DNA of 5,894 nt, taken from NCBI GenBank assembly GCA_031279925.1, contig JAITHQ010000009.1, positions 1 to 5,894 of the forward strand. The letters are read 5' to 3'. The notes beneath the pieces are model-generated. The model was not told the DNA's origin. It searched no databases and saw only the letters and a list, made by a program, of their open reading frames with translations. The DNA is from Treponema sp. (GTDB lineage: Bacteria; Spirochaetota; Spirochaetia; Treponematales; Breznakiellaceae). The position numbers were made by a program, and so were the translations under genes. Below are positions 1-5,894 of the stretch, piece by piece (the first letter of the stretch is position 1; the number at the start of each line of letters is the position of its first letter).

Positions 1-119
1 CAATGTTGATGTCGGTGATGAACGGCCCCGCCCGGAACCTTGCGGCGGCCCTCAACGATATTCCGTCCCGGCTGGTGCGCACGGTCAAGGCCATCGCCGA
101 TAAAAAGGCGGAAGGCTAA
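1..119 (+). CDS. rplJ: 50S ribosomal protein L10, C-terminal end (5' partial)
   Basis: The reading frame that ends at TAA 117-119 is open to the left edge and gives about 39 residues, including GPARNLAAALNDIPSRLV and a final KAIADKKAEG. This resembles the C-terminus of L10, where a conserved (Q/N)xPARNL segment leads into a long charged, amphipathic helix. In the family this helix is the docking site for the N-terminal domains of L7/L12 dimers, and together they form the ribosomal stalk base next to L11 and 23S rRNA. In many bacteria L10 (with L12) also represses its own translation by binding the operon leader; that leader is outside the window. The next gene, rplL, encodes its direct partner, which supports the call. 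Most of the protein, including its rRNA-binding domain, is not visible. Confidence 0.9.
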   Translation, partial: MLMSVMNGPARNLAAALNDIPSRLVRTVKAIADKKAEG

Positions 120-127
120 AGCATTTT

Positions 128-155
128 ACCGCAAAGGCGAAGAAGGCGCGCAAAG
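128..155 (-). repeat. CTTTGCG-type intergenic repeat, copy 1
   Basis: On the + strand ACCGCAAAGGCG (128-139) is followed by a second CGCAAAG at 149-155; AAGGCG is also repeated at 134-139 and 143-148. The same 12-mer occurs in the opposite orientation at 4756-4767, in the rpoB-rpoC gap. From recall, CTTTGCG/CGCAAAG tandem motifs are abundant in the intergenic DNA of several bacterial lineages; their function is unknown to me. The second unit can also form a short hairpin with CTTTG at 166-170 (CAAAGA 151-156 with TCTTTG 165-170). The rest of 156-250 holds no gene; the only other pattern is a 7-nt direct repeat, CTGTCAG, at 208-214 and 236-242. Confidence 0.5.
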
Positions 156-252
156 AGCTTCGTTTCTTTGTATACTTTACCCGCCATTGTGGTTAATAAT
201 TATGGACCTGTCAGACTTCAGGAAAAGGTTGCTGACTGTCAGGTTTGTCTGG

Positions 253-270
253 CCGCCCGGAAACGGGCGG
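253..270 (+). other. GC-rich hairpin with GAAA tetraloop in the rplJ-rplL gap
   Basis: CCGCCCG (253-259) and CGGGCGG (264-270) form a perfect 7-bp GC-only stem closed by a GAAA loop, a stable GNRA tetraloop. No T-run follows, so it is not an intrinsic terminator. It lies in the transcribed leader just before rplL and could act as an mRNA-stabilising or processing structure. That role is inferred; only the pairing is seen. Confidence 0.6.
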
Positions 271-275
271 GCGGA

Positions 276-297
276 ACGGGTTTTGTATAAAGCCCGT
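276..297 (+). other. hairpin immediately upstream of the rplL ribosome binding site
   Basis: ACGGGTTTT (276-284) pairs with AAAGCCCGT (289-297) over 9 bp, one of them a G-U wobble, with a GTAT loop at 285-288. It ends 10 nt before the rplL Shine-Dalgarno core. It stacks after the GAAA hairpin at 253-270, giving two tandem stems. L7/L12 is made in excess over other ribosomal proteins, and a structure that keeps the rplL start region separate from upstream structure would fit that need, but this is inference. Confidence 0.55.
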
Positions 298-307
298 AAC
301 ACATAAC

Positions 308-313
308 AGGAGA
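308..313 (+). promoter_or_regulatory. rplL ribosome binding site
   Basis: AGGAGA is followed by 7 nt and then the ATG at 321. It is a near-ideal Shine-Dalgarno with optimal spacing, consistent with the high translation expected of L7/L12, and it fixes the rplL start. Confidence 0.85.
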
Positions 314-320
314 AGATAAT

Positions 321-704
321 ATGGCAGCCACAAAAGAAGAAATTTTAGAAACGATTGCGTCGATGACGGTTCTGGAAGTTTCGGAACTGGTTAAGATGAT
401 GGAAGAGAAGTTCGGCGTTTCCGCCGCCGCCCCGGTGGCGGTAGCGGCGGCCCCGGCAGCCGGCGCGGCTGTGGCAGCCGTGGAAGAGAAAACTGAATTC
501 AACGTCATCCTGAAAGCCTTTGACGACACCAAGAAAATCGCGGTTATCAAGGAGGTCCGGGCCGTTACCGGCCTTGGCCTTAAGGAAGCCAAAGACCTTG
601 TCGAAGGAGCGCCCAAGCCCCTCAAGGAAAACGCTTCCAAAGAAGAAGCCGCGAAGATCAAAGAAACCATCACCGCAGCGGGCGGTACCGTTGAGATTCA
701 GTAA
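321..704 (+). CDS. rplL: 50S ribosomal protein L7/L12
   Basis: The product is 127 residues, slightly longer than the usual 120-125. It forms the mobile stalk of the large subunit, where multiple dimers bound to L10 recruit and stimulate EF-Tu, EF-G, IF2 and release factors. The three expected parts are visible: an N-terminal dimerisation and L10-binding region (about 1-33), a flexible Ala/Pro/Val/Gly hinge (about 34-54), and a compact C-terminal domain (about 57-127). The C-terminal domain holds the conserved KIAVIKEVR followed by [13 protein letters not shown]. Residues I73, I76, K77 and R80 match the E. coli V66, I69, K70 and R73 factor-contact surface. The start is set by the ribosome binding site at 308-313. 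The hinge coding sequence is strongly GC-rich (GCC/GCG repeats), so it produces a false opposite-strand open frame. The gene is 201 nt from rplJ and 227 nt from rpoB, both long for this operon. Confidence 0.97.
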   Translation: MAATKEEILETIASMTVLEVSELVKMMEEKFGVSAAAPVAVAAAPAAGAAVAAVEEKTEFNVILKAFDDTKKIAVIKEVRAVTGLGLKEAKDLVEGAPKPLKENASKEEAAKIKETITAAGGTVEIQ

Positions 705-712
705 ACGTCAGG

Positions 713-728
713 AATACACAGTTGTATT
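713..728 (+). other. small stem-loop just after rplL
   Basis: AATACA (713-718) and TGTATT (723-728) form a 6-bp stem with a CAGT loop, beginning 8 nt after the rplL stop. It is AT-rich and has no following T-run, so it is a weak structure. It may be a 3' end protecting stem or chance. Confidence 0.3.
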
Positions 729-742
729 GTGGAAACCCCTAA

Positions 743-805
743 GAGCCCGAAAATCGGAATTTTTGCGGTCTATTGACCGCAAAAATCCACAATTTGAACA
801 GGCTC
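743..805 (-). repeat. family A palindromic repeat, copy 1 (rplL-rpoB gap)
   Basis: This 63-nt element has outer arms GAGCC (743-747) and GGCTC (801-805) and an inner perfect 12-bp stem, 759-770 with 775-786, around a TATT loop. Read on the minus strand it begins GAGCCTGTTCAAA, identical for 13 nt to the start of copy 2 at 4641-4653 on the + strand. Both copies place the inner hairpin at the same distance and end in GGCTCT(T/A)AGGG. The inner stems have different sequences, yet each is fully paired. The two-copy similarity plus preserved pairing supports a real interspersed element of REP or miniature-transposon type. It is transcribed with the operon, but no T-run follows the stem, so it is not a classical terminator. 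Confidence 0.72.
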
Positions 806-847
806 CAAGCGCTTTGGCGTTTAGCGGTTTCTTATTTTCTCAAAAAT

Positions 848-878
848 GGCAGTTAAAGCCCAGTGGGTTTTGACTGCC
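848..878 (+). repeat. family B hairpin repeat, copy 1, just upstream of rpoB
   Basis: GGCAGTTAAAGCCC (848-861) pairs with GGGTTTTGACTGCC (865-878): 14 continuous base pairs including two G-U wobbles, with a 3-nt AGT loop. Beyond an internal loop, TCAAAA (840-845) can also pair with TTTTGA (885-890), extending the structure. The core GCAGTT...GCCC...GGG...ACTGC recurs at 4554-4585 in the rpoB-rpoC gap. The structure ends 27 nt before the rpoB Shine-Dalgarno. In E. coli the same gap carries a partial terminator and an RNase III site that lower and separate rpoBC expression relative to rplL. The position here is analogous, but equivalence of function is inferred. The span 806-847 between this and the family A copy shows nothing else. 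Confidence 0.6.
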
Positions 879-917
879 TGAATATTTTGAAAAGCCAAAA
901 AAGACAGCAAACAGAAC

Positions 918-927
918 GGAGGGGGAG
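918..927 (+). promoter_or_regulatory. rpoB ribosome binding site
   Basis: GGAGGGGGAG precedes ATG 932; the GGAGG core (918-922) is 9 nt from the start codon. This decides the rpoB start: the in-frame GTG at 863 lies inside the loop and arm of the 848-878 hairpin, has no such site, and would add 23 residues unlike any RpoB N-terminus. Confidence 0.88.
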
Positions 928-931
928 ACCA

Positions 932-3900
932 ATGACGAAAGGGAAAACAGCTTCAAAACGAATGTATATCGGAAAGGATATTCAGGATGTCATGGATCTG
1001 CCGGATCTTATCGATATTCAACTTTGCTCTTATGAACGGTTCCTGCAACGGGAAACACTCAGGAATGGGGAGAAGCCGGCGGTACAGGGACTGGAAGAAG
1101 TTTTCCGAAACACCTTCCCTGTAGAGAGTCCCAATGGGGATATGAAACTTACCTATGATTATTACAGTTTAGACGAGGACAGCATAAAATTTTCTGAACT
1201 GGACTGCAAGCAGAAGGGAATCACCTATTCGATACCCCTTAAAGCCCGTGTTAATCTTATTTTTCAGCAGACCGGTGAAATCCGCCAAAAAGATATCTAC
1301 ATGGGCGATATTCCAATCATGAGCGAGCGGGGTACTTTTATCATCAACGGCGCGGAGCGGGTGGTGGTTTCACAGATTCACCGCTCCCCCGGCGTTATTT
1401 TCAGCCACGAAAAGGGTATATATTCATCACGGATTATTCCCTACCGGGGAAGCTGGCTTGAATTTGAAATCGATCAGAAGCGGGAGCTTATCTATGCCAA
1501 GATAGACCGCAAAAAGCGTATTCTGGGAACCATTTTTCTCCGCGCTTTGGGGTATGAAAACCGCGAGGAAATTATCAAAGCGTTTTATGCAACGGAAGCG
1601 TTCAAAATCAAGGACGACCGCGATACCAGAGAGAGCATTTCCGGCAAGGTGCTTGCCCAGGAGGTGTGGATCAAAGACGAGGCTGCGGAACAGAAAAACG
1701 CCAAAAACGCGGATGAACATGCCGGTATGAAGAAGCTCTACCGGGCCGGTGAAAAACTCCATCCCCACAATATAGATGAACTCTTGGCCAATGACGTTAA
1801 ATCCATTGTGATTATCAACTTTGAAGCGGAAGGCTCCCTTAATTCGCCAATGCTCCTCAACTGTTTTGAGCGGGAAGAGATCAAGTTTGTCAAGGAAGAC
1901 CAGGGCCGGGACGAGCCTTCCAAGGATGACGCCCTGATCAACGTATACTCGGTGTTGATGCCCGGAGAATCGGTTACGGTGGACGCCGCAGAGAAAGACC
2001 TTTTGGGCATGTTCTTTACCAGCCGCCGCTACGATTTGGGCAGGGTTGGCCGGTATAAACTCAACAAGAAATTCGATTTTAAACCCGCTCTTGAAGAATA
2101 TACCCTGACCAAACAGGATATTATCGCCACCATGAAATTTCTTATTAAGGTCTATGTTGGCGATGAAAACTTTGATGATATTGATCACCTGGGTAACCGG
2201 CGGGTGCGTTCTGTTGGTGAACTTATGGCCAACGCCATGAAGACCGCGTTTAGCCGTATGGAGCGGATCGCCAAGGAACGGATGAGTCTAAAAGAGACCG
2301 ACACGATTAAGCCCCAGGATTTGGTTTCCATAAAGCCGGTGGTGGCGGCAATAAAAGAATTTTTTGGCTCCAGCCAGCTTTCCCAGTTTATGGATCAGGT
2401 AAACCCGCTTGCGGAACTGACCCACAAGCGCAGGCTGAACGCCCTTGGCCCCGGCGGGCTTTCCCGCGACCGGGCCGGTTTTGAGGTCCGTGACGTGCAT
2501 TACACCCATTACGGCAGAATGTGCCCCATTGAAACGCCGGAAGGCCCGAATATTGGCCTTATCGTTTCTCTGGCGAATTACACCAGGGTAAACGAGTACG
2601 GCTTTTTGGAGACTCCTTACCGCAAGGTAAACCGGGGCGTTGCCACAAGGGAAATTGAATACCTTTCCGCGATGGATGAGGATCGTTACTACATTGCCCA
2701 GGCTTCGGCAAAGCTGAACAACAACGGCTCTTTTGCCGACAACCAAATTTCCTGCCGCCGCCAGGGCGATTATACCACCCGTACCCCCGAAGATATTCAG
2801 TACATGGACGTATCGCCCAAACAGATTATTTCGGTATCCGCTTCGCTTATTCCCTTTCTGGAGCACGACGACGCCAACCGGGCGCTTATGGGTTCCAACA
2901 TGCAGCGCCAGGCAGTTCCCCTGGTGTTCCCCGAAGCGCCGCGTGTCGGCACGGGCATGGAAGGAAAATGCGCCTACGATTCGGGCGTACTTGCCAAGGC
3001 CCGCAGAAACGGTACGGTGATCCGGGTTACCTCACACGAGATTGTGATAAAGCCGGACAAGACCGCGGTGGCAAAACCTTCCGCGCAGGCAACAATCGAT
3101 GAAAACGGCAACGATCTGTACCGGCTGGTCAAGTTTCAGCGGACCAATCAGGACACCTGCTACAATCAGCGGCCTATTGTAAAACTGGGCGAAAAAATTA
3201 CCGCCGGGCAGGTAATCGCAGACGGCCCGGCAACCCAGAACGGGGAACTTGCCCTGGGCCGTAATATCCTGGTGGGCTTTATGCCCTGGAACGGTTATAA
3301 CTACGAAGATTCGATACTTATCTCCCAGCGGGTAGTAAAGGACGATATGTTCACCTCGATTCATATCAAGGAATTTATTACCGAAGTGCGGGAGACCAAA
3401 CTGGGCCCGGAAAAGATCACCGATGAAATTCCCAATACATCCGAGAAGAGCCTTGACAATCTGGACGGCGAGGGGATTATCCGCGTGGGCGCAAAGGTCC
3501 GCGCCGGTGATATTCTTGTTGGGAAAGTTACCCCCAAAAGCGAGACCGAGACTACGCCGGAATTCAAGCTGCTCAATTCGATTTTTGGCGAAAAGGCCAA
3601 GGAGGTACGGGATACTTCCCTTAAGGTGCCGCACGGTATCGAAGGGACAATTATTGACATTCAGCGGCTCAAGCGAACCGAAGGCGATGATCTGAGCCCC
3701 GGCGTTGACGAAGTGGTAAAGGTGCTCATTGCAACCAAACGTAAACTGCGGGAAGGCGATAAAATGGCGGGCCGTCATGGCAACAAAGGCGTTGTGGCGC
3801 GGATTCTTCCCGAAGAAGATATGCCCTACATGGAAGACGGCACCCCGCTGGATATTTGCCTTACCCCGCTGGGCGTTCCTTCCCGTATGAATATTGGCCA

Positions 3901-4501
3901 GCTTCTGGAAACGGAACTTGGCTGGGCCGGTTCCACGTTGAACGAGTGGTATTCCACGCCGGTGTTCCAGTCGCCGTCCACTGAACAAATCGAAGAAAAA
4001 CTCAAGGAAGCCAGCCTGCCGGTAACCAGTAAAACCATTTTGCGGGACGGCAGAACCGGCGAGGCTTTTGTAAACCCGATTTTCTGCGGGGTGATCTACT
4101 TCCTTAAACTCCATCACCTGGTAGACGACAAGATGCACGCCCGCTCTACCGGCCCCTATTCGCTGGTAACGCAGCAGCCCCTGGGCGGCAAGGCCCAGTT
4201 TGGCGGACAACGGTTAGGTGAAATGGAAGTCTGGGCGCTGGAAGCCTACGGCGCGGCCCATACATTGCAGGAGCTTTTAACAATCAAGTCGGATGATATG
4301 ACGGGCCGTTCCAAAATTTACGAAGCCATTGTAAAGGGCGAACCTTCCACCACTGCGGGTATTCCTGAATCCTTTAACGTACTGGTACAGGAACTGCGGG
4401 GCCTGGCCCTGGACCTTACCATCTTCGATATAAAAGACAAACAAATACCCCTTACCGAAAAGGATGAGGAGCTGATAACCAAGAGCGGGAGTAATTTTTA
4501 A
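932..4501 (+). CDS. rpoB: DNA-directed RNA polymerase subunit beta
   Basis: The product is 1189 residues, complete and uninterrupted. It is the beta pincer of RNA polymerase and supplies part of the active centre and the rifampicin pocket. Conserved landmarks in order: [13 protein letters not shown] (about 143-155; V146 as in E. coli); a variable lobe segment rich in Ala/Lys/Asn near 251-275; rif cluster I at about 479-510; [20 protein letters not shown] with E792/D793 (E. coli E813/D814); [12 protein letters not shown] with K944 and K952 (E. coli K1065 and K1073, which contact the nucleotide and RNA 3' end); DDKMH with H1069 (E. coli H1237); and [15 protein letters not shown] near 1102-1116. 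It is about 150 residues shorter than the 1342-residue E. coli protein, chiefly because the insertion before GDKMAGRHG is absent, as in other spirochaetes. Rif cluster I carries N503, equivalent to E. coli S531, which predicts intrinsic rifampicin resistance. Overall sequence is closest, from recall, to Treponema. Confidence 0.98.
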   Translation: MTKGKTASKRMYIGKDIQDVMDLPDLIDIQLCSYERFLQRETLRNGEKPAVQGLEEVFRNTFPVESPNGDMKLTYDYYSLDEDSIKFSELDCKQKGITYSIPLKARVNLIFQQTGEIRQKDIYMGDIPIMSERGTFIINGAERVVVSQIHRSPGVIFSHEKGIYSSRIIPYRGSWLEFEIDQKRELIYAKIDRKKRILGTIFLRALGYENREEIIKAFYATEAFKIKDDRDTRESISGKVLAQEVWIKDEAAEQKNAKNADEHAGMKKLYRAGEKLHPHNIDELLANDVKSIVIINFEAEGSLNSPMLLNCFEREEIKFVKEDQGRDEPSKDDALINVYSVLMPGESVTVDAAEKDLLGMFFTSRRYDLGRVGRYKLNKKFDFKPALEEYTLTKQDIIATMKFLIKVYVGDENFDDIDHLGNRRVRSVGELMANAMKTAFSRMERIAKERMSLKETDTIKPQDLVSIKPVVAAIKEFFGSSQLSQFMDQVNPLAELTHKRRLNALGPGGLSRDRAGFEVRDVHYTHYGRMCPIETPEGPNIGLIVSLANYTRVNEYGFLETPYRKVNRGVATREIEYLSAMDEDRYYIAQASAKLNNNGSFADNQISCRRQGDYTTRTPEDIQYMDVSPKQIISVSASLIPFLEHDDANRALMGSNMQRQAVPLVFPEAPRVGTGMEGKCAYDSGVLAKARRNGTVIRVTSHEIVIKPDKTAVAKPSAQATIDENGNDLYRLVKFQRTNQDTCYNQRPIVKLGEKITAGQVIADGPATQNGELALGRNILVGFMPWNGYNYEDSILISQRVVKDDMFTSIHIKEFITEVRETKLGPEKITDEIPNTSEKSLDNLDGEGIIRVGAKVRAGDILVGKVTPKSETETTPEFKLLNSIFGEKAKEVRDTSLKVPHGIEGTIIDIQRLKRTEGDDLSPGVDEVVKVLIATKRKLREGDKMAGRHGNKGVVARILPEEDMPYMEDGTPLDICLTPLGVPSRMNIGQLLETELGWAGSTLNEWYSTPVFQSPSTEQIEEKLKEASLPVTSKTILRDGRTGEAFVNPIFCGVIYFLKLHHLVDDKMHARSTGPYSLVTQQPLGGKAQFGGQRLGEMEVWALEAYGAAHTLQELLTIKSDDMTGRSKIYEAIVKGEPSTTAGIPESFNVLVQELRGLALDLTIFDIKDKQIPLTEKDEELITKSGSNF

Positions 4502-4510
4502 TTAATGAGG

Positions 4511-4538
4511 AAATTGCAAAACTTTCGTTTTGCAATTT
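4511..4538 (+). terminator. hairpin after rpoB, possible weak terminator or attenuator
   Basis: AAATTGCAAAAC (4511-4522) pairs perfectly with GTTTTGCAATTT (4527-4538) over 12 bp around a TTTC loop, starting 9 nt after the rpoB stop. The T-tract is short (TTTT 4536-4539, partly inside the stem, then AATCGTTT), and the stem is AT-rich, so full termination is unlikely; rpoC must be expressed at a level similar to rpoB. It may be a partial terminator, a processing site, or simply another repeat: both arms (TGCAAAAC and GTTTTGCAATT) recur in the element at 4588-4625. Confidence 0.45.
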
Positions 4539-4553
4539 TAATCGTTTAAAACC

Positions 4554-4585
4554 GCAGTTGCACAGCCCGTAGGGCGAGAAACTGC
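4554..4585 (+). repeat. family B hairpin repeat, copy 2 (rpoB-rpoC gap)
   Basis: GCAGTT (4554-4559) pairs with AACTGC (4580-4585), enclosing an inner GCCC (4565-4568)/GGGC (4572-4575) stem with a GTA loop. The outer ends, the inner GCCC/GGG pair and the overall size (32 nt) match the 849-877 core in the rplL-rpoB gap (29 nt). On the minus strand both copies run AACTGC, two variable bases, then TTTT. The middle parts have diverged, so common ancestry is suggested rather than proven. Confidence 0.45.
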
Positions 4586-4587
4586 AA

Positions 4588-4625
4588 GAGCCAGTGCAAA
4601 ACCAACCGGGTTTTGCAATTGGCTC
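4588..4625 (+). repeat. short palindromic element with family A ends
   Basis: Outer arms GAGCCA (4588-4593) and TGGCTC (4620-4625) enclose an inner 9-bp stem, TGCAAAACC (4595-4603) with GGTTTTGCA (4609-4617), and a 5-nt loop. Its outer flanks, AAGAGCC on the left and GGCTCCAA on the right, match those of family A copy 1 in the same orientation. Its inner arms match the hairpin after rpoB. At 38 nt it looks like a shortened or composite member of the same group. Confidence 0.55.
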
Positions 4626-4639
4626 CAATGTTAACCGTA

Positions 4640-4702
4640 AGAGCCTGTTCAAAATCTGGAATTTTGGCGTTGCAAGCGCCAAAATTCTACCTTGCAGGCT
4701 CT
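4640..4702 (+). repeat. family A palindromic repeat, copy 2 (rpoB-rpoC gap)
   Basis: Outer arms AGAGCCTGT (4640-4648) and GCAGGCTCT (4694-4702) pair over 9 positions, one of them a wobble. The inner stem, 4657-4669 with 4677-4689, is 13 continuous pairs including one G-U, around a TTGCAAG loop. It begins GAGCCTGTTCAAA, identical to copy 1 on the minus strand, and is nearly the same length (61 against 63 nt between the GAGCC and GGCTC ends). The inner stem reads AATTTTGGCG here but ATTTTTGCGGTC in copy 1, each with a matching complement, so base changes on one arm are mirrored on the other. That pattern suggests selection for, or a replication mechanism preserving, the fold. Confidence 0.72.
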
Positions 4703-4704
4703 AA

Positions 4705-5894
<1,190 letters not shown>

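Noticed and set aside
148..176. TATACT at 171-176 as a -10 promoter box for rplL
   Set aside because: No -35-like hexamer lies 16-18 nt upstream (the sequence there is GC-rich and off-consensus).
40..306. Plus-strand 88-codon open frame overlapping the rplJ end and the rplJ-rplL gap
   Set aside because: It overlaps rplJ in another frame, crosses two hairpins and has no domain or ribosome binding site.
239..673. Minus-strand open frame opposite rplL
   Set aside because: Its Ala/Ser/Thr-rich product is the complement of the rplL hinge codons, and rplL is certain.
870..898. TTGACT at 870-875 as a -35 box for rpoB
   Set aside because: It is part of the 848-878 hairpin arm and no -10-like hexamer occurs at suitable spacing.
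863..931. In-frame GTG at 863 as an upstream rpoB start adding 23 residues
   Set aside because: It lies inside the 848-878 hairpin with no ribosome binding site, and the extra residues do not resemble an RpoB N-terminus; ATG 932 has a strong site at 918-927.
1427..4210. Long open frames on the minus strand within rpoB (1427-2188, 2288-2866, 3032-4210)
   Set aside because: They sit antiphase to a highly conserved gene with strong codon bias and encode no recognisable domains; they are best explained as shadows of rpoB.
4452..4682. Minus-strand 76-codon open frame across the rpoB end and the rpoB-rpoC gap
   Set aside because: Most of it is the palindromic repeats; no ribosome binding site or domain supports it.
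4657..4689. Family A inner hairpin as an intrinsic terminator
   Set aside because: The stem is strong but the following bases (TACCTTGCAGG on the 3' side) contain no T-run.

Overview
The window is a slice of the conserved ribosomal protein and RNA polymerase operon. It reads left to right on the + strand: the 3' end of rplJ (L10), all of rplL (L7/L12), all of rpoB, and the first 363 codons of rpoC. The order is the standard bacterial one, and every gene is intact where it is visible. RpoB resembles treponemal RpoB over its whole length. It lacks the large insertion that E. coli carries before the catalytic [12 protein letters not shown] motif, and it has Asn at the position equivalent to E. 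coli Ser531, the known spirochaete signature of natural rifampicin resistance. Moderate GC content and gaps rich in repeats point to a Treponema-lineage spirochaete, perhaps of the free-living or gut (termite-type) kind rather than the compact pathogens. That placement is inference from protein recall, not from a search.

Layout: rplJ tail 1-119; gap of 201 nt; rplL 321-704; gap of 227 nt; rpoB 932-4501; gap of 302 nt; rpoC from 4804 to the window end. All three complete start codons follow a purine-rich ribosome binding site at normal spacing. I found no convincing promoter in any gap, so the genes are probably co-transcribed from a promoter upstream of the window. L10 and L12 form the ribosomal stalk that recruits translation factors. 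Beta and beta' form the two large pincers of RNA polymerase. Co-transcription ties synthesis of the two machines together.

The coding content is ordinary. The unusual part is that all three gaps are long and filled with inverted repeats, some of which recur between gaps. A roughly 61-63 nt palindromic element (family A here) lies in the rplL-rpoB gap and, in the opposite orientation, in the rpoB-rpoC gap. Its outer GAGCC/GGCTC ends and a GAGCCTGTTCAAA arm are conserved, while its inner stem differs in sequence but stays fully paired. A second hairpin type (family B, GCAGTT...ACTGC) also has one copy in each of these two gaps. A short relative with family A ends and a hairpin after rpoB share the same inner arms. 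A CTTTGCG-type repeat occurs in opposite orientations in the rplJ-rplL and rpoB-rpoC gaps. I see no new enzyme system; the candidate novelty is this set of small, apparently mobile, structured elements sitting inside an essential transcript, where they could modulate the L12:beta:beta' ratio.
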